A stretch of DNA of 64,000 nucleotides from Pseudomonas viridiflava (GCF_900582625.1 NZ_UTIQ01000001.1:682001-746000), one strand, 5' to 3'; counted from the stretch's first letter, positions 37,060 through 48,768 are shown. Numbers and translations are program-made. The notes: generated from the letters alone by a model not told the origin.

Positions 37060-37383
37060 TCAGATGTTGAAGCTCTCGCCGCAGCCACATTCGCCGCGCA
37101 CGTTGGGGTTATTGAACTTGAAGCCTTCATTCAAACCTTCTTTGACGAAGTCCAGTTCAGTACCGTCGAGGTACACCAGGCTTTTCGGGTCGATGATCAC
37201 TTTCACGCCGTGACTTTCGAACACCTGGTCTTCGCCTTGTGCTTCGTCGACAAACTCCAGGACGTAGGCCAGGCCCGAGCAGCCGGTGGTGCGAACACCC
37301 AGGCGAATACCGTCACCTTTGCCACGCCCGTCGAGGGAGCGGCGTACGTGTTGGGCCGCCGCTTCGGTCATGCTGATAGCCAT
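37060..37383 (-). CDS. iscA: A-type Fe-S carrier protein IscA
   Basis: 107-aa cluster/iron carrier of the ISC system. The three conserved cysteines are in TTGCSGLAY (about residue 35) and GECGCGESF near the C terminus (about 99 and 101). Between iscU and hscB. Confidence 0.97.
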   Translation of the reverse strand: MAISMTEAAAQHVRRSLDGRGKGDGIRLGVRTTGCSGLAYVLEFVDEAQGEDQVFESHGVKVIIDPKSLVYLDGTELDFVKEGLNEGFKFNNPNVRGECGCGESFNI

Positions 37384-37413
37384 GAGAACTCCTTAGTCGC
37401 AAACGACTGCTGG

Positions 37414-37800
37414 TTAGAGCAGGCCTTTCTTCTGCTTGTAGTCGCGAACGGCCGCCTTGATGGCGTCTTCGGCGAGTACCGAGCAGTGGATCTTCACCGG
37501 CGGCAGAGCAAGCTCTTCAGCCAACTGGGTGTTCTTGATGGTTTCGGCTTCATCCAGGGTTTTGCCCTTCATCCACTCGGTGGCGAGGGAGCTGGAGGCG
37601 ATAGCCGAACCGCAGCCGTAGGTTTTGAACTTGGCGTCTTCAATAACGCCCTGATCGTTAACCTTGATCTGCAGACGCATCACGTCGCCGCACGCCGGCG
37701 CGCCGACCATGCCGGTGCCGACATCAGGATCTTCCGCGTCCATCTTGCCGACGTTGCGCGGGTTCTCGTAGTGGTCGATGACCTTTTCGCTATAAGCCAT
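37414..37800 (-). CDS. iscU: Fe-S cluster scaffold IscU
   Basis: 128-aa scaffold on which IscS builds [2Fe-2S]/[4Fe-4S] clusters. It has the ligands in GAPACGDVM (Cys37), YGCGSAIASSS (Cys63) and HCSVLAEDAI (Cys106, with the adjacent His). The LPPVK site recognised by HscA is intact. Confidence 0.98.
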   Translation of the reverse strand: MAYSEKVIDHYENPRNVGKMDAEDPDVGTGMVGAPACGDVMRLQIKVNDQGVIEDAKFKTYGCGSAIASSSLATEWMKGKTLDEAETIKNTQLAEELALPPVKIHCSVLAEDAIKAAVRDYKQKKGLL

Positions 37801-37850
37801 GATTCATTTCTCTCTCATCAGGAGCAGGTGCCGCTCTTATTGGCAGCTAA

Positions 37851-39065
37851 TTAATGTGCCGCCCATTCCACTTTGGAAATATCGACACCTTCTTTAAACA
37901 TGTCCCACAGCGGCGACAGCTCGCGCAGTTTGGTAACTGCCTCGCGTACTTTGGCTGCGGCGTAGTCAACTTCTTCTTCGGTGGTGAAACGGCCGAAGGT
38001 GAAACGGATCGAGCTATGTGCCAATTCGTCGTTGCGGCCCAGGGCGCGCAGTACATACGAAGGCTCCAGGGAAGCCGAGGTGCAGGCCGAACCGGACGAA
38101 ACCGCCAGGTCTTTAAGCGCCATGATCAGCGACTCGCCTTCCACATAGTTGAAGCTCAGGTTCAGGTTGTGCGGCACGCGAGCGGTGCTGCTGCCGTTCA
38201 CATACAGCTCTTCCAGGCCGTCGACCTGCTTGAAGAAGCGCTCGTTCAGGGCAGCGATGCGCTGGTTTTCCTGAGCCATTTCTTCTTTGGCGATACGGAA
38301 CGCTTCGCCCATGCCGACGATTTGGTGAGTGGCCAAGGTGCCCGAACGCATGCCGCGCTCGTGACCGCCGCCGTGTGTCTGAGCTTCAAGACGTACACGT
38401 GGCTTACGGCTGACATACAGGGCGCCGATGCCTTTAGGACCGTAGGTTTTGTGCGCCGAGAAGGACATCAAATCGACCTTCAGCTTGCTCAGATCGATAT
38501 CGACCTTGCCGGTGGACTGAGCCGCATCGACGTGGAACAACACGCCGCGCGAGCGAGTCAGCTCACCAATGGCCGCGATGTCGTTGATAACGCCGATCTC
38601 GTTGTTGACGTGCATGATCGACACCAGAATGGTGTCTTCACGCAGCACCGCTTCGATCATAGCCGGAGTGATCAGGCCATCTTCCTGCGGGTCGAGATAG
38701 GTCACTTCGAAGCCTTCGCGCTCAAGTTGGCGCGTGGTATCGAGCACGGCTTTGTGCTCGATCTTCGAGGTGATGATGTGTTTGCCCTTGCTCTTATAGA
38801 AGTGCGCAACACCTTTGATTGCCAGGTTGTCCGACTCGGTGGCACCGGAGGTCCAGACGATTTCGCGCGGGTCGGCATTCACCAACTCAGCCACCTGACG
38901 GCGACCGTTTTCCACGGCTTCTTCAGCTTTCCAGCCAAACACGTGGGAGCGCGAGGCCGGGTTACCGAAGTTACCGTCGACCAACAGGCATTCGCTCATT
39001 TTCTGCGCCACACGAGGATCAATCGGTGTAGTCGCGGAGTAATCGAGATAAATCGGCAATTTCAT
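37851..39065 (-). CDS. iscS: Cysteine desulfurase IscS
   Basis: Housekeeping group I cysteine desulfurase supplying sulfur to IscU and tRNA thiolation. The 404-aa protein has [14 protein letters not shown], the PLP lysine in [12 protein letters not shown] and the catalytic cysteine in the flexible loop [13 protein letters not shown]. The C-terminal VEWAAH tail binds partner proteins. The group II enzyme CsdA at 13.7 kb is a separate system. Confidence 0.98.
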   Translation of the reverse strand: MKLPIYLDYSATTPIDPRVAQKMSECLLVDGNFGNPASRSHVFGWKAEEAVENGRRQVAELVNADPREIVWTSGATESDNLAIKGVAHFYKSKGKHIITSKIEHKAVLDTTRQLEREGFEVTYLDPQEDGLITPAMIEAVLREDTILVSIMHVNNEIGVINDIAAIGELTRSRGVLFHVDAAQSTGKVDIDLSKLKVDLMSFSAHKTYGPKGIGALYVSRKPRVRLEAQTHGGGHERGMRSGTLATHQIVGMGEAFRIAKEEMAQENQRIAALNERFFKQVDGLEELYVNGSSTARVPHNLNLSFNYVEGESLIMALKDLAVSSGSACTSASLEPSYVLRALGRNDELAHSSIRFTFGRFTTEEEVDYAAAKVREAVTKLRELSPLWDMFKEGVDISKVEWAAH

Positions 39066-39110
39066 TGATGTCTCCTAATCAGGTGTAGGCCGGTCAGCCT
39101 GGCGCCCTAC

Positions 39111-39602
39111 TCAATCGATGGCGGACGCTTCAATTTTATCCATGCGTGGCGTTCTGCCTGAGCAGTGACGCTGATCCTGGCGCCTGGCGATGTCTTGCAC
39201 CTCGTGACGGGTGACAAGGTCGGCCAAGCTGATACCACTAAGAAATTCGTGAATTTGCTGGCTCAGGTCGGACCACAAATGGTGGGTCAGACAGGTGTCG
39301 CCATCGTGGCAACCGCTCAAGCCTTGGCAGCGCGTGGCATCGACGGATTCGTTCACCGCATCGATCACCTGCACAACCTGAATGCCGCCCATGTCACGGG
39401 ACAACTGATAGCCGCCACCGGGACCGCGCACACTGGAAACCAGATTTCCGCGACGCAATTTGGCGAATAGTTGCTCGAGGTAAGACAGGGAAATGCCCTG
39501 GCGCTCGGAAATATCCGCCAGAGAAACCGGACCATGCTGGGCATGAAGTGCCAAATCGAGCATGGCGGTCACGGCGTAACGGCCTTTGGTAGTCAGTCGC
39601 AT
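39111..39602 (-). CDS. iscR: Rrf2-family Fe-S regulator IscR
   Basis: [2Fe-2S]-sensing transcription factor that represses the isc operon when clusters are plentiful. The 163-aa protein has an N-terminal winged helix ([43 protein letters not shown]). The cluster ligands are in [14 protein letters not shown], with the conserved histidine following (LTHHLW). First gene of the operon, with a matching binding site just upstream. Confidence 0.97.
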   Translation of the reverse strand: MRLTTKGRYAVTAMLDLALHAQHGPVSLADISERQGISLSYLEQLFAKLRRGNLVSSVRGPGGGYQLSRDMGGIQVVQVIDAVNESVDATRCQGLSGCHDGDTCLTHHLWSDLSQQIHEFLSGISLADLVTRHEVQDIARRQDQRHCSGRTPRMDKIEASAID

Positions 39603-39643
39603 GGCTTGTACCGCAAGATCACTGAATATGCCGTAAGTATGCT

Positions 39644-39668
39644 ATTCCCGAGTATTTAGGTCAACTAT
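39644..39668 (-). promoter_or_regulatory. IscR type 1-like site overlapping the iscR promoter
   Basis: On the minus strand the 25-base site begins ATAGTTGACC and ends ACTCGGGAAT, close to the known type 1 IscR consensus. It contains a -35 box TTGACC (39659-39664). CATACT, a plausible -10, follows after 17 bases at about 39636-39641. This indicates [2Fe-2S]-IscR autorepression, as in E. coli. Confidence 0.75.
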
Positions 39669-39743
39669 AAGACCGATTAAAACACTCGGGATTGCGCGAA
39701 ATGAAGGGCGCGAATCATAGCAAAAAACGCATAGCGGCGCGCG

Positions 39744-40523
39744 TCAGGCGGCGGGCTTGTCGTCCAGACCTTTGCAGACGTCGTTGAAGTCTTCGTCACG
39801 CAATGTCGGCAGATCTTTCGCGCAATAATCGCTACCCAGCGCCTTGAGCGCCGAGCACATGCCTTCCAGGCGACCGTCTACCGCCTGCAGGTGATCGAGC
39901 ATCTGACCGATGGCTTTGGCCACGGGATCAGGCATGTCAGGACTGACGCCATAAGCGTCGAACCCGAGCTTTTCGGCGATGGCCTGGCGCTTTGCTTCTG
40001 CTTCGTCATCAGCCTTGACGATGATGCGCCCCGGAATGCCGACAACCGTCGCACCGGCCGGCACCGGCTTGGTTACCACCGCATTGGAGCCAACCTTGGC
40101 GTTCGCGCCAACCGTGAACGGCCCGAGCACCTTGGCGCCCGCTCCCACTACCACACCGTTTTCCAATGTTGGGTGACGCTTGCCTTTGTTCCAACTGGTG
40201 CCGCCCAGGGTCACGCCTTGATAAAGGGTAACGTCGTCGCCAATCTCGGCGGTTTCGCCGATGACGATGCCCATGCCGTGGTCAATAAAGAAGCGCTTGC
40301 CGATTTTGGCGCCCGGGTGAATTTCGATGCCGGTCAGCCAGCGACCGAAGTTCGACACCATGCGCGCCAGCCATTTCCAGCCCGCCAACCACAACCAGCC
40401 AGACAGGCGATGCAACCAAATGGCGTGCAGACCCGGATAGCACGTCAGAACTTCGAAAGCGTTACGCGCCGCCGGGTCTCGGTGGAATACGCTTTGAATG
40501 TCTTCTCGTACGCGCTCAAACAT
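39744..40523 (-). CDS. cysE: Serine O-acetyltransferase
   Basis: First step of cysteine synthesis, acetyl-CoA plus serine to O-acetylserine. The ATG at 40521-40523 (MFERVREDI) with GGAGAA gives 259 aa. The left-handed beta-helix has [29 protein letters not shown] and [15 protein letters not shown] with the active-site histidines. Its position between trmJ and the isc operon links cysteine supply to Fe-S assembly. Confidence 0.95.
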   Translation of the reverse strand: MFERVREDIQSVFHRDPAARNAFEVLTCYPGLHAIWLHRLSGWLWLAGWKWLARMVSNFGRWLTGIEIHPGAKIGKRFFIDHGMGIVIGETAEIGDDVTLYQGVTLGGTSWNKGKRHPTLENGVVVGAGAKVLGPFTVGANAKVGSNAVVTKPVPAGATVVGIPGRIIVKADDEAEAKRQAIAEKLGFDAYGVSPDMPDPVAKAIGQMLDHLQAVDGRLEGMCSALKALGSDYCAKDLPTLRDEDFNDVCKGLDDKPAA

Positions 40524-41295
40524 CGTCACTTCTCCGCTTGTGTGGCTCACCGCGAGCGGCTTTTTGAGTCTCGGTCAAAATGCCGCGCAGAATATTCATT
40601 TCCGACTGACTTACCGCGCTACGGGCAAATAGCCGACGCAAGCGCGACATCAAATGCCGGGGGTTTTCCGGGTCGAGAAAACCGATCTGCACCAGCGTCG
40701 TTTCCAGATGACCGTAAAACCGCTCTAACTCGTCCATGGTCGACAACTGCTCGCTGCGCGGCGACGCCACTTCTGTTTTTTCCGCGCGCTTGCTTTGCCC
40801 CTGACTCGCAAGCCATGCCATGCGTACCTCATAAGCGAGCACTTGCACGGCGGCAGCGAGATTGAGCGAGCTGAAATCCGGATCGGACGGAATGTGAACG
40901 TGGTAATGACAGCGCTGCAGCTCTTCATTGGTAAGGCCGGCATATTCGCGACCAAAAACCAGGGCCACGTCACCACCCTCGGCAGCGCGCTCCACGGCGT
41001 GCACGCCACATTCGCGCGGATCCAGCATCGGCCATGGCATACGACGATCGCGGGCACTGGTGCCCAGCACAAGCGTGCAGCCGACCAGCGCCTCTTCCAG
41101 CGTGGCGACGACTTGCGCGGCCTCAAGAATGCCATCGGCACCGGAGGCCCGTGCACTGGCTTCATGGCTGGGAAAGTCTTGCGGATCGACCAACACCAGG
41201 CGCGACAAGCCCATGTTTTTCATCGCCCGCGCGGCGCCGCCGATATTGCCGGGATGACTGGTATTGACCAAAACGACGCGGATATTTTCCAGCAA
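40516..41295 (-). CDS. trmJ: tRNA (cytidine/uridine-2'-O-)-methyltransferase TrmJ
   Basis: SPOUT-class methyltransferase that 2'-O-methylates position 32 of several tRNAs. The 259-aa protein has [19 protein letters not shown] at the N terminus and the knot motifs [17 protein letters not shown] and [25 protein letters not shown]. The start appears to be TTG at 41293-41295 ([12 protein letters not shown]), because no ATG lies nearer than the conserved MKNMG. The ribosome site is weak. Confidence 0.93.
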   Translation of the reverse strand: MLENIRVVLVNTSHPGNIGGAARAMKNMGLSRLVLVDPQDFPSHEASARASGADGILEAAQVVATLEEALVGCTLVLGTSARDRRMPWPMLDPRECGVHAVERAAEGGDVALVFGREYAGLTNEELQRCHYHVHIPSDPDFSSLNLAAAVQVLAYEVRMAWLASQGQSKRAEKTEVASPRSEQLSTMDELERFYGHLETTLVQIGFLDPENPRHLMSRLRRLFARSAVSQSEMNILRGILTETQKAARGEPHKRRSDDV

Positions 41296-41396
41296 CGAAA
41301 GCGCTCACACGGACAACAAAGGGAGGCAAATCTTACAGAAGCACCCCGGCAAACACCATGCGCACGCCAGGTGGGCCTTCTTCATCTATGGTTTTC

Positions 41397-41405
41397 TGTT
41401 AGAAT
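41397..41405 (+). promoter_or_regulatory. Predicted extended -10 promoter of suhB
   Basis: TGTTAGAAT, an extended -10 (hexamer TAGAAT at 41400-41405), lies 34 bases before the suhB ATG. No convincing -35 box is seen. It resembles the element before map. Confidence 0.4.
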
Positions 41406-41439
41406 GCTCGGCTTTCTTTAACGACCCAGGTGACCCTCC

Positions 41440-42255
41440 ATGCAGCCTATGCTGAATATCGCGCTGCGCGCCGCCCGCAGCGCCAGTGAACTGATCTTCC
41501 GCTCCATCGAGCGCCTGGACACCATCAAGGTCGACGAAAAAGACGCCAAGGACTACGTGTCCGAAGTGGACCGCGCCGCTGAAACCAGCATCATCACCGC
41601 GCTGCGCAAAGCCTACCCAACCCACGCCATCCTCGGCGAAGAAACCGGCCTGCACGCCGGCAGTGGCGACGGCGAAGACTACCTCTGGATCATCGACCCA
41701 CTAGACGGCACCACCAACTTCCTGCGCGGCATCCCGCACTTCGCGGTCAGCATTGCCTGCAAATACCGTGGCCGCCTGGAACACGCCGTCGTGCTCGACC
41801 CAGTCCGCCAAGAAGAATTCACCGCCAGCCGTGGCCGTGGCGCTCAGCTGAACGGCCGCCGCTTGCGCGTTAGCGGTCGCACCAGCCTCGAAGGCGCCCT
41901 GCTCGGCACCGGCTTCCCGTTCCGCGACGACCAAATGGACGGCCTCGACAATTACCTCGGCATGTTCCGCAGCCTGGTCGGCCAAACCGCCGGCATTCGC
42001 CGCGCCGGCGCTGCCAGTCTGGACTTGGCGTACGTGGCCGCCGGTCGTTTCGATGCATTCTGGGAAGCGGGCCTGTCTGAATGGGACATGGCCGCAGGCG
42101 TGCTGCTGATTCAGGAAGCTGGCGGTTTGGTCAGCGACTTCACTGGTGGCCACGAATTCCTGGAAAAGGGCCACGTGGTAGCCGGCAACACCAAATGCTT
42201 TAAGGCAGTATTGACGGCCATTCAGCCGCACCTGTCGGCTCAGCAAAAACGCTAA
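41440..42255 (+). CDS. suhB: Inositol monophosphatase family protein SuhB
   Basis: Mg-dependent phosphatase; in E. coli SuhB also joins the rRNA antitermination complex, and in P. aeruginosa it affects virulence regulation. The 271-aa protein has ILGEETG, DPLDGTTNFLRGIPHF (metal-binding motif) and WEAGLSEWDMAAGVLLIQEAGG. It is transcribed away from trmJ and ends in a strong terminator. Confidence 0.95.
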   Translation: MQPMLNIALRAARSASELIFRSIERLDTIKVDEKDAKDYVSEVDRAAETSIITALRKAYPTHAILGEETGLHAGSGDGEDYLWIIDPLDGTTNFLRGIPHFAVSIACKYRGRLEHAVVLDPVRQEEFTASRGRGAQLNGRRLRVSGRTSLEGALLGTGFPFRDDQMDGLDNYLGMFRSLVGQTAGIRRAGAASLDLAYVAAGRFDAFWEAGLSEWDMAAGVLLIQEAGGLVSDFTGGHEFLEKGHVVAGNTKCFKAVLTAIQPHLSAQQKR

Positions 42256-42267
42256 GCCTAAGAACAA

Positions 42268-42296
42268 TAAAAAACCGGCCAAGCGCCGGTTTTTTT
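42268..42296 (+). terminator. Rho-independent terminator after suhB
   Basis: AAAAACCGGC and GCCGGTTTTT form a 10-bp stem around a short loop and end in a long T-run, 13 bases after the suhB stop. Confidence 0.92.
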
Positions 42297-42302
42297 ATGG
42301 GC

Positions 42303-42333
42303 GAAAAAAAGCGCCCCGAAGGACGCTTTTTTC
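42303..42333 (-). terminator. Terminator of the glycine-zipper protein gene
   Basis: On the minus strand AAAAAAGCGTCC pairs with GGGCGCTTTTTTT through one G-T wobble around a TTCG loop. It lies directly after the stop of the gene at 42334 and next to the suhB terminator. Confidence 0.85.
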
Positions 42334-42888
42334 TTACTGCTGGACGGGCTGGTTCTGACCCAGAATCAGCTGACCGGTTTTTTCATCGACCGGAATTTGG
42401 CTGCCCGGATCACGATCCATCCGCACCTGACCCACTTTGTCTTTCAACTGGTACTTCACGTTGTAGCCGACCAGCTTGTCGCTGGTATCGGTGACCGTAT
42501 TGCACTTGGTTTCGGTGGTGGTATAGGTGTCATTGGACTGCATGTTTTCCTGCACCTTGTTACCGGCATAACCGCCGCCAACCGCACCCGCTACGGTGGC
42601 AATTTTCTTGCCGTTACCGCCGCCAACCTGGTTACCGAGCAGACCACCTGCCACAGCGCCCAATACGCTACCCACGATTTGATGTTGATCCTTGACCGGT
42701 TTTTGCCGAGTGACGGTTACATCTTTGCAAACTTGCCGCGGAGTCTTGATGGTTTCGTTGATCGGTTCCACCGCGAGCACTTGCGCGTATTCAGGACCGC
42801 CACCCACCAAGCTGTAAGTTGCAACAGCACCTCCGGCGGTAACACCTACCGCGCCCAGCACCGCACCAACTAGCATCGACTTGTTCAC
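42334..42888 (-). CDS. Glycine-zipper 2TM domain envelope protein (Rickettsia 17-kDa-like)
   Basis: 184-aa envelope protein. An N-terminal hydrophobic segment (about residues 4-28) serves as signal or anchor. The glycine-zipper block IVGSVLGAVAGGLLGNQVGGG...VAGAVGGGYAGNKVQ (about 72-112) matches the 17-kDa antigen/SlyB superfamily. A hydrophilic C-terminal domain has two cysteines in total (VCKDV, TKCNTV). No lipobox is obvious at the N terminus. The gene stands alone between convergent suhB and secF. The family is found in other pseudomonads at this position; its role is unknown, probably envelope integrity. Confidence 0.85.
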   Translation of the reverse strand: MNKSMLVGAVLGAVGVTAGGAVATYSLVGGGPEYAQVLAVEPINETIKTPRQVCKDVTVTRQKPVKDQHQIVGSVLGAVAGGLLGNQVGGGNGKKIATVAGAVGGGYAGNKVQENMQSNDTYTTTETKCNTVTDTSDKLVGYNVKYQLKDKVGQVRMDRDPGSQIPVDEKTGQLILGQNQPVQQ

Positions 42889-42975
42889 TTGAACCTCCTG
42901 GTTTACACCGAGACGCCGTAGCGCCTTTCTCCTAGCCTTGGAGTCTTTTTCCTACAGCCAGTTCAAAATTGCCGA

Positions 42976-43015
42976 CGAAAAAAAACCGCGATGGGCTGCT
43001 CAGCACCATCGCGGT
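42976..43015 (-). terminator. Rho-independent terminator after secF
   Basis: Perfect 10-bp stem ACCGCGATGG (42985-42994) / CCATCGCGGT (43006-43015) with a T-run on the minus strand (42976-42984). It ends the queA-tgt-yajC-secD-secF run. Confidence 0.92.
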
Positions 43016-43032
43016 CTGGTCGACAAAGCGCC

Positions 43033-43944
43033 TTATGGGCGTTCGTCTACCTCTTCTGAAGACACTGGCGGAATAAGGTCTTCGACACTCAGGTTCAGCC
43101 AGATCAGCACGACGTTGGCGATGTAGATCGACGAGTAAGTACCCGCCAACACGCCGATAAACAGCGTAATCGAGAAACCGTAAAGGTTATCGCCACCCCA
43201 GACCAGCAACGCGCCGATAGCCAGCAAGGTCGAAATCGACGTTGCCATGGTGCGCAGCAGGGTTTGCGTGGTGGAAATGTCGATGTTCTCGACCAGCGTG
43301 GCTTTACGCAGCACACGGAAGTTTTCCCGCACACGATCGAATACCACGATGGTGTCGTTGAGCGAGTAACCGATGATCGCCAGTACCGCCGCCAGCACAG
43401 TCAGGTCGAACGTGATCTGGAAGTACGAGATCACACCCATGGCCACGATTACGTCGTGAATCAGCGAGGCGATGGCGCCCAGACCGAACTTCCACTGAAA
43501 GCGGAAAGCCAGGTACAGCATGATGCCGCCCAAGGCCAGCAACATGCCCAGGCCGCCCTGGTCGCGTAGTTCTTCACCGACCTGCGGGCCCACGAATTCA
43601 ACGCGCTTCACGGTGGCCGGGTTATCGCCGTCTACCGCACGCAGCGCATCGGCAACGCGCGTGCCTAATTGCGGATCATCACCCGGCATGCGCACCAGCA
43701 ATTCGTTCGCAGCGCCGAAGCTTTGCACAACGGCATCGTTGAAGCCGGCTTTTTGCAGTTCTTCACGCACTTGCAGCAGGTTGGCGTCGCGCTCGTAAGT
43801 CAGCTCGATCAATGTGCCGCCGGTGAAATCCAGGCCGTAGTTGAGACCTTTGGTGAACAGGCTGAACAGCGCAATAGCGGTGAGCACCAAGGTGAAGCCG
43901 AACGCGATGTTGCGCACGGCCATAAACTTAATCGTACGTTTCAT
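43033..43944 (-). CDS. secF: Protein translocase subunit SecF
   Basis: Inner-membrane partner of SecD that uses proton motive force to assist Sec export. The 303-aa protein has six predicted helices, the first with FGFTLVLTAIALFSLF, followed by the conserved LDFTGGTLIEL and the periplasmic P4 domain. GYSLNDTIVVFDRVREN is the family signature. It starts 9 bases after secD. Confidence 0.96.
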   Translation of the reverse strand: MKRTIKFMAVRNIAFGFTLVLTAIALFSLFTKGLNYGLDFTGGTLIELTYERDANLLQVREELQKAGFNDAVVQSFGAANELLVRMPGDDPQLGTRVADALRAVDGDNPATVKRVEFVGPQVGEELRDQGGLGMLLALGGIMLYLAFRFQWKFGLGAIASLIHDVIVAMGVISYFQITFDLTVLAAVLAIIGYSLNDTIVVFDRVRENFRVLRKATLVENIDISTTQTLLRTMATSISTLLAIGALLVWGGDNLYGFSITLFIGVLAGTYSSIYIANVVLIWLNLSVEDLIPPVSSEEVDERP

Positions 43945-43953
43945 AGCGGCCCC

Positions 43954-45822
43954 TTAAATCCACAACTTCTTGAAGTCACGACCACCGAAAATCAGGTTAA
44001 CCATGCCGCGGGTAACCATGATGGCGGTGAACATCGAAGTGACGATACCCAGCGACATGGTCACCGCGAAGCCTTTGATCGGCCCGGTACCCATGGCAAA
44101 CAGGATGCCGCCGACCAACAGCGTGGTCAGGTTGGCGTCGAGAATCGCGGCATAGGCGCGGTCGAAACCTTCGTGAATCGCGCGCTGTACCGACATGCCA
44201 TTGGCAATCTCTTCACGTATCCGCGAGAAAATCAGCACGTTGGCGTCCACCGCCATACCCATGGTCAGCACGATACCGGCGATACCTGGCAGGGTCAGCG
44301 TGGCGCCCAGCAGCGACATCAGCGCCAGCAGCATGACCATATTGAAGGCCAGAGCCACAGTGGCCAGCACACCAAAGAAGCGGTAGATGCAGATGATGAA
44401 CAGCGACACCAGCAGCATGCCCCACAGCGAAGCATCGATACCTTTGGTGATGTTGTCCGCACCCAAGCTTGGGCCGATGGTGCGTTCTTCAGCGAAGTAC
44501 ATCGGCGCCGCCAAACCACCAGCACGCAGCAGCAGAGCCAGTTCAGACGACTCGCCCTTACCTTCCAAGCCGGTGATACGGAACTGGCTGCCCAGTGGCG
44601 ACTGAATGGTCGCCAGGCTGATGATTTTCTTCTCTTCTTTAAACGTCTGAACCGCTACGTCTTGCTCGACACCGTTGACCATTTGCTTGGTGTAGCGCGT
44701 GGTCGGCTTCTGCTCGATAAAGATCACCGCCATGCTGCGACCGACGTTGCTGCGCGTAGCGCGGCTCATCAATTCGCCGCCATGGCCGTCGAGACGGATG
44801 TTCACTTGCGGACGGCCGTTCTCATCGAAGCTGGCCGAGGCGTCGGTCACCTGATCACCGGTGATGATCAAGCCACGCTCCAACGGCACAGCCGGACGAC
44901 CCGGCTCGCGGAATTCAAACGACTCAGTGGTCGCCTTGGTCGCATCAGGGCCAGCAGCCAGACGGAACTCCAGGTTGGCGGTTTTACCGAGAATACGTTT
45001 GGCCTCGGCAGTGTCTTGCACGCCTGGCAGCTCAACCACGATGCGGTTGGCACCCTGGCGCTGAACCAGCGGTTCGGCCACGCCCAGTTCGTTGACGCGG
45101 TTACGAACCGTGGTCAAGTTCTGCTTGATCGAGTATTCGCGAATTTCAGCCAGCTTGGCTGGGGTCATTTCCAGACGCAGCACTTGCATGCCATTGCGCT
45201 CGACTTCGGTCACCTGGAAATCTATGAAATCTTTGCGGATCAGTGTTTTCGCTTTGCTCAGCGACTCATCGTCACTGAAGCCCAACTGAATGGCGCCATC
45301 TTGCTCGGGCAAACTGCGGTATTTCACGCGCTCTTTGCGCAGCAGGCTCTTCACATCGCCTTCGTACACTTTGCGGCGAGCGTCCAGCGCTTTGTCCATG
45401 TCCACTTCCAACAGGAAGTGCACACCACCGGACAAGTCCAGACCCAGCTTCATTGGGCTGGCGCCCAGGTTGCGCAGCCAGGTCGGCGTGGTTTGGGCCA
45501 GGTTCAGCGCCACCACGTAGTCGTCGCCCATCGTTTTGCGAATGACGTCTTTGGCCGGCAGTTGCTGTTCTTTCTTAACCAGACGGATCAGACCGCCCTT
45601 CCCCTGCGCAGCCAAGGTGGCCGCTTTGACCTCGATACCTGCGTCAGTCAGCGCCTTGCTCGCGCGGTCCAGGTCAGCCTGGCCGACCTGCAATGCGGTG
45701 CTGGCACCGCTGATCTGTACAGCCGGATCATCCGGGTACAGGTTCGGCGCAGAGTAAATGAAGCCGATCACCAGAACCGCGACGATCAGCAGGTATTTCC
45801 ACAGAGGGTATTTGTTCAGCAT
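43954..45822 (-). CDS. secD: Protein translocase subunit SecD
   Basis: Large RND-like subunit of the SecDF complex. The 622-aa protein has an N-terminal helix, the periplasmic P1 domain with GLDLSGGVHFLLEVD and VELPGVQDTAEAKRILG, and five C-terminal helices with MGMAVDANVLIFSRIREE. The helices carry the conserved Asp and Arg of proton coupling. It lies between yajC and secF in one operon. Confidence 0.97.
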   Translation of the reverse strand: MLNKYPLWKYLLIVAVLVIGFIYSAPNLYPDDPAVQISGASTALQVGQADLDRASKALTDAGIEVKAATLAAQGKGGLIRLVKKEQQLPAKDVIRKTMGDDYVVALNLAQTTPTWLRNLGASPMKLGLDLSGGVHFLLEVDMDKALDARRKVYEGDVKSLLRKERVKYRSLPEQDGAIQLGFSDDESLSKAKTLIRKDFIDFQVTEVERNGMQVLRLEMTPAKLAEIREYSIKQNLTTVRNRVNELGVAEPLVQRQGANRIVVELPGVQDTAEAKRILGKTANLEFRLAAGPDATKATTESFEFREPGRPAVPLERGLIITGDQVTDASASFDENGRPQVNIRLDGHGGELMSRATRSNVGRSMAVIFIEQKPTTRYTKQMVNGVEQDVAVQTFKEEKKIISLATIQSPLGSQFRITGLEGKGESSELALLLRAGGLAAPMYFAEERTIGPSLGADNITKGIDASLWGMLLVSLFIICIYRFFGVLATVALAFNMVMLLALMSLLGATLTLPGIAGIVLTMGMAVDANVLIFSRIREEIANGMSVQRAIHEGFDRAYAAILDANLTTLLVGGILFAMGTGPIKGFAVTMSLGIVTSMFTAIMVTRGMVNLIFGGRDFKKLWI

Positions 45823-45843
45823 GACGCCGCCCGCTTATGACGC

Positions 45844-45862
45844 GGGGCGCCTTTAGCGCCCC
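45844..45862 (-). other. Intercistronic hairpin between yajC and secD
   Basis: Perfect 7-bp GGGGCGC/GCGCCCC stem with a 5-base loop and no T-run. More likely an mRNA-stability structure than a terminator, possibly setting the high YajC to SecD ratio. Confidence 0.45.
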
Positions 45863-45886
45863 GTCGAATGGTAAAAATGGTGGAGT

Positions 45887-46228
45887 TTAGATGGCTTTCA
45901 GCGTGCCCTTGGGCAGCGTGGCACCGATGGCGCCTTTCTGAATTTTCAGTTCAACGGTGTCGGATACTTCGATGACCACGAAATCGTCAGTCACTTTGGT
46001 GATCTTGCCGGCGATGCCACCGGAGGTGACCACTTCGTCGCCCTTCTGCAGATTGCTCAGCAGGTTCTTCTGCTCTTTCGCGCGCTTGGCCTGTGGACGC
46101 CAGATCATGAGGTAGAAAATGACCATGAAGCCGACCAGGAAAATGATCGACATGCTGTCGCCGCCCACCGGGCCAGCAGCAGCGGCTGGTGCCGTTTCAG
46201 CGAGCGCATCGGAAATGAAAAAGCCCAT
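45887..46228 (-). CDS. yajC: Sec translocon accessory protein YajC
   Basis: Small single-span membrane protein of the SecDF-YajC complex. At 113 aa it has the membrane helix SIIFLVGFMVIFYLMIWRPQ and the cytoplasmic motif LQKGDEVVTSGGIAGKI. Confidence 0.96.
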   Translation of the reverse strand: MGFFISDALAETAPAAAAGPVGGDSMSIIFLVGFMVIFYLMIWRPQAKRAKEQKNLLSNLQKGDEVVTSGGIAGKITKVTDDFVVIEVSDTVELKIQKGAIGATLPKGTLKAI

Positions 46229-46267
46229 GTAAAACTCCTGTTAAAGATTCTTTTATAAGGTGAACGA

Positions 46268-48447
<2,180 letters not shown>

Positions 48448-48514
48448 GGTGGGAGGTCATTTTTCAGGGGCGCGAAGTTTAACGGAAATACGCAAAATTC
48501 ACCACGCGACCCCG

Positions 48515-48543
48515 TTGACCACACGCAAACCTCTCCCTATACT
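48515..48543 (+). promoter_or_regulatory. Predicted sigma-70 promoter of tRNA-Leu
   Basis: -35 TTGACC (48515-48520), a 17-base spacer and -10 TATACT (48538-48543), followed by a GCGCGCCC discriminator typical of stringently controlled stable-RNA promoters. Confidence 0.8.
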
Positions 48544-48556
48544 GCGCGCCCTATGT

Positions 48557-48641
48557 GCCCTGGTGGCGGAATTGGTAGACGCGGCGGATTCAAAATCCGT
48601 TTTCGAAAGGAGTGGGAGTTCGAGTCTCCCCCGGGGCACCA
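48557..48641 (+). tRNA. tRNA-Leu (anticodon CAA)
   Basis: 85-base class II tRNA with encoded CCA. The acceptor stem GCCCTGG pairs with CCGGGGC through one T-G wobble. The anticodon loop TTCAAAA gives CAA, reading TTG codons. The long variable arm CGAAAGGAG and the T loop GTTCGAGTC are present. A terminator follows within 15 bases. Confidence 0.97.
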
Positions 48642-48651
48642 AGCACATTAG

Positions 48652-48681
48652 AAAGGCCTTGCTAAGCAAGGCCTTTTTTTA
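48652..48681 (+). terminator. Rho-independent terminator after tRNA-Leu
   Basis: AAAGGCCTTGC/GCAAGGCCTTT stem with a 3-base loop and T-run, 10 bases after the tRNA. Confidence 0.92.
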
Positions 48682-48699
48682 TGCCTGCGATTTAGCTAT

Positions 48700-48768
48700 A
48701 AGCATCGCGGCTAAAGCCGCTCCTACAGACCACGCGTACCTGTGGGAGCGGCTTCAGCCGCGATGCTT
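48700..48768. repeat. REP doublet (REPIN), inverted pair
   Basis: Two REP copies in opposite orientation: GCATCGCGGCTAAAGCCGCT at about 48702-48721 and GGGAGCGGCTTCAGCCGCGA at about 48744-48763. They can fold into one long hairpin. The right end touches the stop codon of the outer-membrane factor gene at 48769. Confidence 0.85.

Noticed and set aside
43669..45840. 723-codon open frame on the plus strand opposite secF-secD
   Set aside because: Lies wholly antisense to two clear core genes; long antisense frames are expected in GC-rich coding DNA. The predicted protein is rich in His/Gln/Arg and shows no family motif.
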